NCBI GenBank assembly: GCA_020853885.1
Contig: JADYXZ010000014.1
Location: 124,001-188,000 of the forward strand
Reading direction: 5' to 3'
Source of the DNA: Bradyrhizobiaceae bacterium
GTDB lineage: Bacteria > Pseudomonadota > Alphaproteobacteria > Rhizobiales > Xanthobacteraceae
Length of the DNA stretch: 64,000 nt
The translations under genes were made by a program, and so were the position numbers. Numbering within the stretch: position 1 is the first letter of the stretch; each line of letters starts with the position of its first letter. Positions 9,679-21,762 of this stretch are shown here, piece by piece. The notes beneath the pieces are model-generated. The model saw only the letters and a list, made by a program, of their open reading frames with translations, was not told the origin of the DNA and searched no databases.

Positions 9679-9709
9679 CGGCCCTGGGTCCCCGCTTTCG
9701 CGGGGACGA
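9679..9709. repeat. Palindromic repeat, copy A of a 31-nt shared unit
   Basis: Hairpin with 8-bp stem GTCCCCGC/GCGGGGAC (9688-9695/9700-9707) and TTTC loop. The 31-nt unit CGGCCCTGGG... to ...GGGACGA is repeated exactly at 52242-52272. It sits between serC and serA. Confidence 0.8.
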
Positions 9710-9721
9710 GCGTTGGGTTGA

Positions 9722-10891
9722 TCAAGCCGCCTTCGGCAGCGCGGCCTTGGCCTCGGCGAAGGCCCACTCGATCCACGGGAACAGCGCGTCGAGATCGGAC
9801 GCCTCGACCGTTGCGCCGGCCCAGATGCGCAGGCCCGGCGGCGCGTCGCGGTAGTAGGCGATGTCGTAGGCGACGCCCTCTTTCTCCAGCGCGCCCGCGA
9901 CCGCCTTGGCGAATGCGCCCTGCGCGTCGGGCGTAAGCGCATTCACCGCCGGATCGTTGAACACAAGGCAGACCGAGGTGTTGGAGCGCGTCTCCGGCAC
10001 CTTCGCCAGATGCTCGATCCACGGCGTGCGCTGCACCCAGGCGTCGATCTTCGCGAAATTCGCGTCGGCGCGATTGCGCAGCCCGGCGAGGCCACCGATC
10101 GACTTCGCCCAGTCGAGCGCATCGAGATAGTCCTCGACGCAGAGCATCGACGGCGTGTTGATGGTCTCGCCCACGAAGATGCCCTCGTTAAGCTTGCCGC
10201 CCTTGGTCATGCGGAAGATCTTCGGCAGCGGCCAGGCCGGCGTGTAGCTTTCGAGGCGCGCGACCGCCCGCGGCGAGAGGATCAGCATGCCGTGTGCCGC
10301 CTCGCCGCCGAGCACCTTCTGCCAGGAGAAGGTGACGACATCGAGCTTGGCGAAATCGAGGTTCTGCGCGAACGCCGCCGAGGTGGCGTCGCAGATCGCA
10401 AGCCCCTCGCGGCTCGCCGGAATCCAGTCGGCATTCGGCACCCGCACGCCGGAGGTCGTGCCGTTCCAGGTGAAGACCACATCGTGGGTGAAATCGACTT
10501 GGCGCAGATCCGGCAGCTCGCCATAGGGCGCCTTGATGACGCGCGCATCCTTGAGCTTGAGCTGCTTCACGACGTCGGTGACCCAGCCCTCGCCGAAGCT
10601 CTCCCAGGCGAGCATGTCGACCGGACGCGCGCCGAGCAGCGACCACAGCGCCATTTCGACCGCGCCGGTGTCGGACGCCGGCATGATGCCGATCTTGTAG
10701 TCGGCGGGCACGCCGAGGATTTCGCGCGTCAGATCGATCGCGCGTTTCAGCTTGGCTTTGCCCGGCTTCGAGCGGTGCGAGCGGCCGACCAAAGCATCTT
10801 TGAGGTTTTGCAGGTTCCAGCCGGGGCGCTTGGCGCAGGGGCCGGATGAGAAGTGCGGCACGCGCGGGCGTGCGGCAGGAGCATTCGCCAT
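9722..10891 (-). CDS. serC: Phosphoserine aminotransferase
   Basis: PLP enzyme converting 3-phosphohydroxypyruvate to phosphoserine. The 389-residue sequence begins [20 protein letters not shown], typical of the alphaproteobacterial SerC type. The PLP lysine lies in [15 protein letters not shown] (about residue 195) and the substrate-binding N-terminus [11 protein letters not shown] is intact. It is first gene of serC-serA. Translation start is supported by an AAAGGG ribosome-binding site just upstream, and the leader forms a hairpin described separately. Confidence 0.95.
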   Translation of the reverse strand: MANAPAARPRVPHFSSGPCAKRPGWNLQNLKDALVGRSHRSKPGKAKLKRAIDLTREILGVPADYKIGIMPASDTGAVEMALWSLLGARPVDMLAWESFGEGWVTDVVKQLKLKDARVIKAPYGELPDLRQVDFTHDVVFTWNGTTSGVRVPNADWIPASREGLAICDATSAAFAQNLDFAKLDVVTFSWQKVLGGEAAHGMLILSPRAVARLESYTPAWPLPKIFRMTKGGKLNEGIFVGETINTPSMLCVEDYLDALDWAKSIGGLAGLRNRADANFAKIDAWVQRTPWIEHLAKVPETRSNTSVCLVFNDPAVNALTPDAQGAFAKAVAGALEKEGVAYDIAYYRDAPPGLRIWAGATVEASDLDALFPWIEWAFAEAKAALPKAA

Positions 10892-10903
10892 GGTTCTACC
10901 CTT

Positions 10904-10973
10904 TCAGATAGGCGCTCCTCGTTGGGGAGGAGTGTCCCAAGGACGCGGATACGCCCGTGCGGGTAGCGGCGTC
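10904..10973 (-). promoter_or_regulatory. serC promoter and hairpin leader (candidate serC RNA motif)
   Basis: Reading the minus strand, a TTGACG -35 element (10968-10973) and TATCCG -10 element (10944-10949) are 18 nt apart, predicting a start near 10937. The resulting short leader opens with a hairpin, CTCCTC/GAGGAG arms at 10925-10930 and 10913-10918, close to the serC ATG at 10891. A conserved structured RNA upstream of serC, named the serC motif, is known in Alphaproteobacteria; this leader is in the right place, but I cannot verify a match to that model. Confidence 0.5.
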
Positions 10974-11052
10974 AAGCGCGGCGAAAGTGCATGGTGTCGC
11001 AGGAATATCCCGTAGTCGTCCCGGTCGGGCGCCGGGACCCGGGGACGACGGG

Positions 11053-11085
11053 AAAAGCAAAGCGGCGCGGTGAAGGCCGCGCCGC
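11053..11085 (-). terminator. Intrinsic terminator of the outer-membrane protein gene
   Basis: Perfect 9-bp stem GCGGCGCGG/CCGCGCCGC (11062-11070/11077-11085) with a 6-nt loop. On the minus strand it is followed by TTTGCTTTT, 29 nt after the stop codon of the gene at 11114-11938. Confidence 0.85.
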
Positions 11086-11113
11086 TCCGATCCGATCCGA
11101 AAGCAGGAAACGC

Positions 11114-11938
11114 TTAATACTTGGAGACGATCGGCGCCGGCGGCGGCGCCCAGTGGCTCACGCCGAGATCGGCAAGCGCCCAGCGCACGCCGAGCTTCAG
11201 GTCGTGCGAAGTGATGTTCTTGAATGTCACCGGATTGTAGATGGCGTTCGGACCGCTATACGGGATGACGTCGCCACTCATTGCATCGCCCAGGTCCAGA
11301 TAGCGATACGCGAGCTCGATCGTGAAGTTGGGCGTGACGTCGTAAGCGAATCCCGCATAGAGCGCCCACGCGAACTCCCACTTCGACGTGTCGTTCGCAT
11401 AAGCAACCCCGGCGGTCACCTCGTTGATGTCACGGAAATTGCTGATCGTATTGCGTGACGCACCGATGCCGGCGCCCACGAAAGGCGTGATCGATTTCCA
11501 GGTGCCGAGATCCAGGTAGGCGTTGAACAGGAACAATAGCTCCGACTTCTTCGCGGTATAGTCGTTGGTGCCGTCCCATGAACCGTCCGAACCCGTGTCG
11601 TAGCGATCAAGCGCCGCAAAATGCGCCTTGCCTCGATACTCGCCGGTGATGTCCCAGCGGAACCAATTGTTGTGTCGGTAGCCGATACCGATCCCGAAGA
11701 ATGGCGCGCTGTCGAAGCCACCGCGGTCGAGCCACTCGAAGGTGTCCGCCGGATCGATACCGATCAGGTCCAGCCTCTTCAGCCGCTGATTGCTCATCCC
11801 GATGTCGCCGCGCAGATACCATCCGCCGAATTCCTCGATCGGCGGCGGCGGCAACATCGGCAGGTCCGCGGCCGGGGATTCCCTCGGCGCCAGTGCGGCC
11901 ATCGCGGCGGCAATCGCGAGGGTCTTGAGGCTGCGCAT
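11114..11938 (-). CDS. Outer-membrane beta-barrel protein (Omp25/porin-like)
   Basis: 274-residue secreted protein with a Sec signal peptide (MRSLKTLAIAAAMAALAPRESPA, cleavage likely before ADLP). The mature part shows alternating hydrophobic/aromatic strands of an 8-stranded barrel (WYLRGDIGMSNQ, GIGYRHNNWFRWDITGEYRG, AYRYLDLGDA) and ends in a short WAPPP-containing tail. It resembles the Omp25/Omp31-like surface proteins common in Hyphomicrobiales. It is a single-gene transcript with its own terminator. A role in envelope integrity or small-molecule passage is only inferred. Confidence 0.85.
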   Translation of the reverse strand: MRSLKTLAIAAAMAALAPRESPAADLPMLPPPPIEEFGGWYLRGDIGMSNQRLKRLDLIGIDPADTFEWLDRGGFDSAPFFGIGIGYRHNNWFRWDITGEYRGKAHFAALDRYDTGSDGSWDGTNDYTAKKSELLFLFNAYLDLGTWKSITPFVGAGIGASRNTISNFRDINEVTAGVAYANDTSKWEFAWALYAGFAYDVTPNFTIELAYRYLDLGDAMSGDVIPYSGPNAIYNPVTFKNITSHDLKLGVRWALADLGVSHWAPPPAPIVSKY

Positions 11939-12183
11939 ATTTTCCGTTTCCTTCTGAACTGAGAGGGCGCGCGAACGCGGTCGCCCGTCGTTACCGAGGT
12001 CGGAAAACTGGCAGCCAAACTTTAATGGCGGCTTAACCTTAACGCTTAACCACGTTTGTTCATGTTGCCGATGTTGCGGCCGAACGGCGCGCGGTTGCGC
12101 GGCACATCGCGCTCATCCTTCGAGACGCCGTGCTGCGCACGGCTCCTCCGGACGAGACGCTGATTTAGGATTTCGTTAAGGCG
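11939..12183. other. Intergenic region between glmM and the outer-membrane protein gene
   Basis: 245 nt with no credible coding sequence. It holds the promoter region of the barrel protein gene (minus strand) and the 3' trailer of glmM. An AT-rich patch with three TTAA words (12031-12050) resembles CtrA half-sites but lacks the 7-nt spacing, so no regulator is called. Confidence 0.5.
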
Positions 12184-13530
<1,347 letters not shown>

Positions 13531-13674
13531 GCCTGCCGCCTGAAGGGCCTCGTCCGACCCTCGCCGCCTCCGGCGGCCCTTTTATACGGGATTTATCGGC
13601 CCAAAACCTTCAAAAAGCGTGAGTCTTGGTTACTGCTGGAAGCCCGGCATTAACGCCGGTTAAGGGGCAGATTC

Positions 13675-14238
13675 ATGGCTTCCGGTTACGCGATCCACGG
13701 CCACGCCATCGTTTCCGACGATGACAAGATCGCCGATGCCGGCGGCCATACCCCCCGCTCCCTCCGCCACCCGGCCGACTGGAAACGCTTCCAGGCGGCG
13801 ATGGACGGCGCGGCCGTCACGATCCTCGGCCGCCTCGGCCACATGGCCCATCCCAATGCGCACGGGCGCAACCGCATCGTCCTGTCGTCGTCGGCGAGCG
13901 GAATCGAGCGCCGCGACGGCGTCTGGTGGTGGAACCCCGCCCGCGCCTCGCTCGAAGCGGCGCTCGCCGTAGCCGCGCCCTCCGGCGGCATCGTCGTGGT
14001 GCCGGGCGGGCGGCGCGTCTTCGACCTGTTCCTGCAGCTTGGCTTCGATGAATTTCATCTCGCGCGCGTGCGCGGCGTGACCGTACCCGACGGCATCCCG
14101 ATCTTCAGCGAAAGCTCGTCCCACCGCTCCGCCGAAACGGTGCTCGCCGCCCACGGACTGGAACCGCAGCCGACGGAAATGCTCGACGCAGAAGCCGGCG
14201 TCTCTGTTACCGTGTGGCGGAGACGCGCGCCGGGCTAA
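13675..14238 (+). CDS. Dihydrofolate-reductase-fold protein of unknown substrate
   Basis: 187-residue protein with the RibD/DHFR-like fold pattern: opening strand ASGYAIHGHAIVSDDDKIAD, a central ILGRLGHMAHPNAHGRNRIVLS segment resembling the NADPH-binding part of DHFR-like reductases, and VVPGGRRVFDLFLQLGFDEFHL, which matches the GG-x-x-x-aromatic core. It is not a canonical FolA, since the folate-binding Asp/Glu region is divergent. It is followed 30 nt later by an LLM flavin oxidoreductase, with which it may be cotranscribed. Confidence 0.72.
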   Translation: MASGYAIHGHAIVSDDDKIADAGGHTPRSLRHPADWKRFQAAMDGAAVTILGRLGHMAHPNAHGRNRIVLSSSASGIERRDGVWWWNPARASLEAALAVAAPSGGIVVVPGGRRVFDLFLQLGFDEFHLARVRGVTVPDGIPIFSESSSHRSAETVLAAHGLEPQPTEMLDAEAGVSVTVWRRRAPG

Positions 14239-14268
14239 GCTGCGTCCAAGAAAAAACGGGGGAGCGGA

Positions 14269-15411
14269 ATGCGGAAGGATCGCAGCGAGACCAATCCCTG
14301 TTTCAGCACGCGCCGGCTGAAGCTCGGCACGTTCCAGACCAATCTCGACAGCGGCTGCGTGATGTCCGATCTCGAGGGCAAGCTCGCGATCAGCTGGCCG
14401 AACACGGTGACGCTCGCCAAGCTCGCCGATGAGATGGAATTCGAGGCGCTGGTGCCGGTCGCCCGCTGGCGCGGCTTCGGCGGCGCCACCAATCCGCAAG
14501 GATCCGGCTTCGAGGCCTTCACCTGGGCCGCCGGCATCAGCGCGCTCACCGAACGTTGCGGCGTGCTGTCCACCGCGCACATGTCGCTCAACCACCCGAT
14601 CATGACGGCGAAGCAAGGCGCCGTGATCGACCACATCTCCAATGGCCGCTTCACGCTGAACGTCGTCACCGGCTGGAACCAGCCGGAGATCGACATGTTC
14701 GGCACGCCCATGCTGCCGCACGACGAGCGCTATGATTGCACCGAGGAATGGCTGCAGATCATCAAGCGCCTGTGGACCGAGGACGAGGATTTCGATTTCG
14801 AAGGCAAGTACTACCGCGTCCGGAAGGGGCAGTTGCAACCCAAGCCGGTGCAGAAGCCCTATCCCGCGATCATGAACGCCGCGAGCTCGGACCGCGGCCG
14901 GCAATTCGCGGCGAAATACTGCGATCTCGTTTATACGGTGCTGCGCGGCGGCGGGGTGGACCGCGGCTACGACGCCTGGAAGGAGCACGTACAGGCCTAC
15001 AACCGGCTTGCGCGCGAGGAATACGGCCGCGAGGTGCGCGTGTGGACGCTCGCCAACATCATCCAGGGCGAGACCGAGAAGGAAGCGCAGGACTTCTACA
15101 AATACTACGTCAACGAGAAGGGCGACTGGGCGGCGGCCAAGACCGCAGTCGAGACCTTCATGCTCGACGTCAACGCGCGCAACCTGCCGGCCGAGCGCGC
15201 GAAGATCATGCAGGAAGGGCTGATCGCGAGCTGGGGCGGCTACAACCTGATCGGCACCAGGGAGCAGATCGTCGACGGACTGGCCGCGCTCTCGCGTGCC
15301 GGCCTCGACGGCGTGATCCTGTGCTGGCCGCGCTACGAAGAAGGCATGCGCGAATTCCGCGATGTCACTTATCCGCTCTTGCAGCAGGCGGGCCTGCGCG
15401 ACTTCACGTGA
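14269..15411 (+). CDS. LLM-class flavin-dependent monooxygenase (RutA/SfnG-like)
   Basis: 380-residue luciferase-like TIM-barrel monooxygenase using reduced FMN from a partner reductase. Recognisable parts are KLGTFQTNLDSG near the start, VARWRGFGGATN, the FMN-binding NVVTGWNQPE at ~125, and MNAASSDRGRQFAAKYCD at ~205. These resemble pyrimidine oxygenase RutA and dimethylsulfone monooxygenase. No rut or sfn genes are nearby, so the substrate is unknown; the DHFR-like protein upstream could supply a reduced pterin or flavin, but that is speculation. Confidence 0.87.
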   Translation: MRKDRSETNPCFSTRRLKLGTFQTNLDSGCVMSDLEGKLAISWPNTVTLAKLADEMEFEALVPVARWRGFGGATNPQGSGFEAFTWAAGISALTERCGVLSTAHMSLNHPIMTAKQGAVIDHISNGRFTLNVVTGWNQPEIDMFGTPMLPHDERYDCTEEWLQIIKRLWTEDEDFDFEGKYYRVRKGQLQPKPVQKPYPAIMNAASSDRGRQFAAKYCDLVYTVLRGGGVDRGYDAWKEHVQAYNRLAREEYGREVRVWTLANIIQGETEKEAQDFYKYYVNEKGDWAAAKTAVETFMLDVNARNLPAERAKIMQEGLIASWGGYNLIGTREQIVDGLAALSRAGLDGVILCWPRYEEGMREFRDVTYPLLQQAGLRDFT

Positions 15412-15718
15412 GGAACGCGCGCGCCGCGGCGGCGAGCGCCATGCCCGCCGCCACCGCAAGATAGTCGCGCCGGAAGAAATACATGGCCGCGCCGGCGGCG
15501 AGGATCGCAAGCGCGGCCGGCAGTCCTTCGCGGATCAGGATCGGCAGGATGGTGGCGACGATGACCGCGCCCGGCGACGCCTCCAGCATCCGCCGCACCC
15601 GCGGCGTCAGCGCGATCCGCCCCATCAGCCAGTAGCCGCCCGCCCGCATCGGGTAGGTCGCCGCCGCCATCGCAAGGATGGCGACGATCACCGCCGGGCT
15701 CGCCCATTCACTCGTCAT
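15404..15718 (-). CDS. azlD: AzlD-family branched-chain amino-acid exporter subunit
   Basis: Small integral-membrane partner of AzlC; the pair exports branched-chain or related amino acids. The 104-residue protein starts MTSEWASPAVIVAILAM, has about four spans and the family motif TYPMRAGGYWLMGR. Its start at 15718 overlaps the end of azlC by 11 nt, showing translational coupling, and is preferred over an upstream ATG at 15748. Its 3' end overlaps the convergent LLM gene by 8 nt. Confidence 0.9.
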   Translation of the reverse strand: MTSEWASPAVIVAILAMAAATYPMRAGGYWLMGRIALTPRVRRMLEASPGAVIVATILPILIREGLPAALAILAAGAAMYFFRRDYLAVAAGMALAAAARAFLT

Positions 15719-16424
15719 GGACGAACCCTCCGGCGATGGTGCCGGCAAGCGACCCTGCGATCACGTACCACCAGCCCTCGACGAGATAGCTGACCGCGAG
15801 CGCGACGACGCCGGCGACGACCCACGGGATCGCGCGCCGCCGCCCGCGCCACAGCGGCACGAGCATCGCCGCAAAGAAGATCGGCATGACGAGGTCGAGC
15901 GCGAACGCGCGCGGGTTCGGCACCAGCGCGCCGAGGAGATAGCCCGCGGTCGTCGCCGCCATCCAGACCGCGAACACCAGGAGCGCACCGCCGAGCAGCA
16001 CCGAAACGTCCGAGCCGCCCTCGCCGCGATAGCGCATGGCGACGATCCAGCCCGGATCGGTCAGGAGATGCAGCGTCGGATAGGTCTGCCAGGCGGGCAG
16101 CGGGCCGAGCCACGGCCGCAGGCCCGCGCCGAGCAGCAGCATGCGCGCATTCACCGTTCCGGCGAGCAGCGCGAGCGCCGCGATCGAGGCAACGGTCAAC
16201 TGCTCCGGCCACACGCCGAGCGCCACCATCTGCGACGCGCCCGCATAGACGAGCACGTTCATCAGCATGCTTTCAATGAAGCTCAGGCCCTTGCCCGCCG
16301 CCGTGCTCCCCACCGCGATCGCGAACGCGATCATGCCGGGCACGAGCGGCAGCATCAGGCGGGCGCCGAGGACGAGCCCCTCGAGCGACCAATAGGGTGC
16401 GGATGATTGCGTTCGGTCGATCAT
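15708..16424 (-). CDS. azlC: AzlC-family amino-acid exporter, large subunit
   Basis: 238-residue inner-membrane protein with roughly six to eight spans. Family landmarks are GARLMLPLVPGMIAFAIAVG near the N-terminus, the SxxxxAGASQ motif (VLVYAGASQMVALG) and the NARMLLLGAGLRPWLG segment. The start at 16424 (MIDRTQSS) gives a normal AzlC length; the longer upstream open frame lacks family similarity. It is first gene of azlCD. Confidence 0.92.
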   Translation of the reverse strand: MIDRTQSSAPYWSLEGLVLGARLMLPLVPGMIAFAIAVGSTAAGKGLSFIESMLMNVLVYAGASQMVALGVWPEQLTVASIAALALLAGTVNARMLLLGAGLRPWLGPLPAWQTYPTLHLLTDPGWIVAMRYRGEGGSDVSVLLGGALLVFAVWMAATTAGYLLGALVPNPRAFALDLVMPIFFAAMLVPLWRGRRRAIPWVVAGVVALAVSYLVEGWWYVIAGSLAGTIAGGFVHDE

Positions 16425-16591
16425 GGCGGGAAAGGCCGCGAGCACTAGCAAGCGCGCGGCCGTGGGGCAACGCAGCGCCCTTGCAGGGATGCCAGTTAAA
16501 GCGGCGCTTGACTGGCGCCTCCATGATTCAGCCAGACTGGGTTTGTAGTGCCGTCGGCTCGGGGGCCGCCCCCGCAACAGGGATCGACCCG

Positions 16592-17281
16592 ATGCTCGTC
16601 CGCATCCTGTTCTCGATCGTCGCGCTCGCCGCAGCCGGCCCGGCCGCCGCGCAGTCGCAGATCGGCAAGTCGACCTCGATCAGCGTGGAGGTGAGCGGCG
16701 CGGTCGGCGGCTCGTCGCGCAGCCTGCGCACCGGCGACGGCGTGTTCGAGAACGAACGCATCACCACCGACGCCAGGGGTATTGGACAGTTCGAATTCCT
16801 CGACGCGACGCGGCTCGCGGTCGGCCCCGGATCGTCGGTCACGCTCGACCGCTTCGTCTATGACCGCAACCGCAAGGCCGGCAAGGTCGCGATCGAGCTC
16901 GGCCGCGGCGCCTTCCGCTTCATCAGCGGCCAGAGCCCGAGCGCGGCCTACCAGATCTCGACGACCGCGGCGGCCATCGGCGTACGCGGCACGACGTTCG
17001 ATCTCTACGTTGCTGACAACGGCGCGCTGTGCGTCGCCACGCTGAGCGGGACCGTGCGCGTCTGCCCGCGCGGCCGCGACTGCAGAAATCTCGGCGCCAC
17101 CGGCCAGTATCTCGTCGTGACGCCCGACCGGAGCTATTGGCGGCTGGACCGCTGGGACGGCGCGCTCCTCGGCACGACGTTCGCCGTCGCCATGCCGTTT
17201 CTGGCAGACCAGGCGCGGCTCGCGCCCGCATTTCGCGCAAACGAAGCCGCCGTCGCGCGCTATCGCGCCAACGCGCCCTGA
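16592..17281 (+). CDS. Secreted FecR-domain protein
   Basis: 229-residue protein with a clear signal peptide (MLVRILFSIVALAAAGPAAA, cleavage before QSQIG) and one FecR domain, residues ~35-160 (GVFENERITTDARGIGQFEF, ISTTAAAIGVRGTTFDLYV). In this class the domain is a periplasmic, beta-rich module, not the anti-sigma part of true FecR, since no cytoplasmic segment or partner sigma gene is present. I chose the ATG at 16592 because it places the signal peptide at the N-terminus. Role unknown. Confidence 0.82.
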   Translation: MLVRILFSIVALAAAGPAAAQSQIGKSTSISVEVSGAVGGSSRSLRTGDGVFENERITTDARGIGQFEFLDATRLAVGPGSSVTLDRFVYDRNRKAGKVAIELGRGAFRFISGQSPSAAYQISTTAAAIGVRGTTFDLYVADNGALCVATLSGTVRVCPRGRDCRNLGATGQYLVVTPDRSYWRLDRWDGALLGTTFAVAMPFLADQARLAPAFRANEAAVARYRANAP

Positions 17282-17293
17282 CCGGCGCTCGCG

Positions 17294-18487
17294 TCAGCGC
17301 CGCACGCGCAGGAGCGGCGGCCCGTACAGCAACGCGAAGCCCGCGAATGCCGCGGCCCAGCTCAACGCGGCGACGTGCAGGAGCTCGAGCGTGAAGCCCC
17401 AGGATGCGAACACGCGCGCCAGCGCCGCGATGACGACGAACGCATAGATCGCCTGCGTGCCGGCGGAGGCGGCAAGCGGCTGCCCGGTATGCCCGAGCGA
17501 CGCCCGCGTCATCACCGCGAGCGTCATGGTCCCGATCGCGCCCGCCGTCCAGGCGTGAATGCCCGCGCTCGCCGGAACGGCGTCGGGCCACAGGATCGAG
17601 GAGCCGACCAGCAGGAAGCCGAGCGGTACGAACGCGTAGGCGACATGCAGAATGAAGACGAGGCGGTCGGACAGCGTGCGGTCGCCCGCCCAGCGCGCGA
17701 GCCGCGCCGCATGCAGGATGCCCGCGAGCATCAGCAGCGCGCCCGCGAGCGCATGTTCCGGTGCGAGAACCCAGCCGGCGAATGCGATCACCGCAACGGC
17801 AAGGCAGACGGCATCGAAGCGCGAGAACGATTTCGGCAGCCGGCCGGGGTTTGCGCGGTTGATCCAGTTGTGCGTAAAGCTCGGCACGATCCGCCCGCCG
17901 ATCAGCATGATCAGCGTGAGCACGGCGCCGAGGCCGATGCGCGTGCCGTCGATCGCGTGTCCATCCGCGATCGCCTCGTAATGGAAAACGACGTTGCCCA
18001 CGAACAGAACGCTGAGTACGGCGAGCACCCGCAGGTTCCGCCAGTTCTTGCCCGCCACGATCTCGCGCAGCGCAAGACCGCCAAGACAAAGAAGAAAAGC
18101 AAGATCGACCGCCGCCGCGGTCCAGGCGCCGATCCCGGCGGAGAAGAAGACTGCGATCCGCCCGGCGAGCCAGAGCGCCGCCAGCGCCGCGAGCGGCACG
18201 CCGTTCACCGGCAGCCGTCCGGTCCAGTTCGGGATCGCCGTGAGCAGGAAGCCCGCGACGACCGCCGGCACGTAACCGTAGAGCATCTCATGCACGTGCC
18301 AGTCGATCGGCGTCATCGCCGTCGGCAGCGCGACCTCGCCGAGATAGAGCGGCAGCCATAGCAGCACGGAGAGCGCGGCCCAGATCGCGCCGCCGAGAAA
18401 GAACGGCCGGAACCCGTACGAGAAAAGCGCCGGCCCCGCATAATTGCGCCGGCGCGCAAGAGCGGGGGGAATGGAGATCGTGGTCAT
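17294..18487 (-). CDS. nnrS: NnrS-family haem/copper membrane protein
   Basis: 397-residue polytopic membrane protein with about twelve spans. NnrS proteins contain haem and copper and protect against nitric-oxide stress. Visible landmarks: LFSYGFRPFFLGGAIWAALS at the N-terminus, DWHVHEMLYGYVPAVVAGFL with conserved histidines, and GGRIVPSFTHNWINR at ~220. It is a single gene, and a perfect FNR/FixK/Nnr-type box lies 46-59 nt before the ATG, consistent with control by oxygen or NO. No nitrite or nitric-oxide reductase gene is in the window. Confidence 0.93.
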   Translation of the reverse strand: MTTISIPPALARRRNYAGPALFSYGFRPFFLGGAIWAALSVLLWLPLYLGEVALPTAMTPIDWHVHEMLYGYVPAVVAGFLLTAIPNWTGRLPVNGVPLAALAALWLAGRIAVFFSAGIGAWTAAAVDLAFLLCLGGLALREIVAGKNWRNLRVLAVLSVLFVGNVVFHYEAIADGHAIDGTRIGLGAVLTLIMLIGGRIVPSFTHNWINRANPGRLPKSFSRFDAVCLAVAVIAFAGWVLAPEHALAGALLMLAGILHAARLARWAGDRTLSDRLVFILHVAYAFVPLGFLLVGSSILWPDAVPASAGIHAWTAGAIGTMTLAVMTRASLGHTGQPLAASAGTQAIYAFVVIAALARVFASWGFTLELLHVAALSWAAAFAGFALLYGPPLLRVRR

Positions 18488-18532
18488 GGCTGGCCTTTGC
18501 GCAGCTTCCAGGCAGCGGAAGTAAGCGCGGCG

Positions 18533-18546
18533 TTGACGCGGGTCAA
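18533..18546. promoter_or_regulatory. FNR/FixK/NnrR-type binding site upstream of nnrS
   Basis: TTGAC-GCGG-GTCAA is a perfect inverted repeat matching the CRP/FNR-family consensus TTGAY-N4-RTCAA. Its centre is 52 nt from the nnrS ATG; with the usual -41.5 position for an activator the transcript would start near 18498, leaving a ~10-nt leader. NnrS genes are classically controlled by such regulators. Confidence 0.8.
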
Positions 18547-18627
18547 TCGTTGCCCGCGCGACGAAGCGCGGCAGTCGCGGTCAACCCGTGGTGAGATGCC
18601 GCGCCGATGTTCCGGCGCGGCAATGAT

Positions 18628-20550
<1,923 letters not shown>

Positions 20551-20721
20551 TCCAAACCTTTGCGGCGGACCATTTGCCCGCAAGAGAAAGCCACAACCGG
20601 GGCAAACGGCCCCTTAGCGTCCCCGATCCATAGCCAAGTATCGTTAAAATAGGGCGCAGGGGTGTCCTTGCCAAGGGAACCGCTGCTGCGGCGAAGCCGG
20701 TTAACCTGTAGTGCGAAGGTC

Positions 20722-21762
20722 TTAGACGCGCCTCCGCTGCCCTGCCCGCCGTGCCGGCGCGCGCTCGACGACGAGCCGGCCCTTCGCCAGCCCGACCGCC
20801 GCGCCTGCCAGGGTGCGGCGGACGGCCTTTCCACCGGCGGCGGCTTCCTTCAAGACGACGTGCAGTGCCTCGAGCTTGGCGAGCTCGACGGGGCCCTCGT
20901 TGCCTGCGCGCGCAATAGCGCGGCCAAGCAAACGAAGCGAAATCTCATCCGGCGCCCCAAACAACCGCCCCGCATCGAGGATGATCGGCCCGCCCTCCGG
21001 CCAGCCACCTTCGGCAAGGGAGGTCTGCAATTCGTCGATCACCGCCTCGATCGCGGCGTCAGCCCGCGCCAGCCGCGCGGCGACGCGGGCGAGCCGGGCC
21101 GGATCAAACCCCAGATCGGCGAAAGCGGTGGCAAATGCGCGCAGCCGCGGCCGGAGGAAGCGCGGATCGACGTTCGACGGGTCCTCGGCGAAGGAAACGC
21201 GCGCCTTGCGCAGCGTCGCGATGAGCCGCGCCTTGGGCACCCCGAGCAGCGGTCGCAATAAAGTGATCCCGTCGCGCCGGCTCTTCGGCCGGATGCCGCC
21301 CAATCCGGCGAGTCCCGAGCCGCGCGCAAGCCGCATCAGCAGGGTCTCCGCCTGATCGTCGAGCGTGTGCGCGGTTACGATCGCATCGGCGTCGAGCTTG
21401 CGCGCAAGGCGGACGAGCAGCGCGTAGCGTGCCTCGCGTGCCGCTTCCTGCACGCCGCGCTTCGGTTTCTTGCCGGACCAGATGAGCGTCTCATGCGGCA
21501 CGCCGAGCGAACGCGCGAGCTTCCCGACCGCCGCCGCTTCCGTTTTCGATTCCCTGCGCAGCCGGTGATCGACCGTCGCCGCGAACAGCTCCGGCCCGCG
21601 CTTGCGCGCCTTGCGCCAGCGCTGCGCGAGAACCAGCAACGCAGTCGAGTCCGGCCCGCCGGAAACGGCGAGCAGCACGCGACGGAAATGTTCGAGACTG
21701 GAAAAGAGAGAAGCAAGCTCGCGGCCGGCGACCGGCGCGCCGGCCGGCTCAGCAGCGGACAC
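20722..21762 (-). CDS. tilS: tRNA(Ile) lysidine synthetase
   Basis: Converts the wobble cytidine of the AUA-reading tRNA-Ile to lysidine. The 346-residue protein has the PP-loop ATP-binding motif LLAVSGGPDSTALLVLAQRW at ~30 and TAHTLDDQAETLLMRLARGS at ~130, both diagnostic of TilS. Length matches the short alphaproteobacterial form. It overlaps the 3' end of cpoB by 14 nt and is followed by ftsH, the common order in Hyphomicrobiales. Confidence 0.94.
   Translation of the reverse strand: MSAAEPAGAPVAGRELASLFSSLEHFRRVLLAVSGGPDSTALLVLAQRWRKARKRGPELFAATVDHRLRRESKTEAAAVGKLARSLGVPHETLIWSGKKPKRGVQEAAREARYALLVRLARKLDADAIVTAHTLDDQAETLLMRLARGSGLAGLGGIRPKSRRDGITLLRPLLGVPKARLIATLRKARVSFAEDPSNVDPRFLRPRLRAFATAFADLGFDPARLARVAARLARADAAIEAVIDELQTSLAEGGWPEGGPIILDAGRLFGAPDEISLRLLGRAIARAGNEGPVELAKLEALHVVLKEAAAGGKAVRRTLAGAAVGLAKGRLVVERAPARRAGQRRRV

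Noticed and set aside
12031-12050. Possible CtrA site upstream of the outer-membrane protein gene
   Set aside because: Three TTAA words are present but spaced 2 and 3 nt apart; the required 7-nt spacing is missing.
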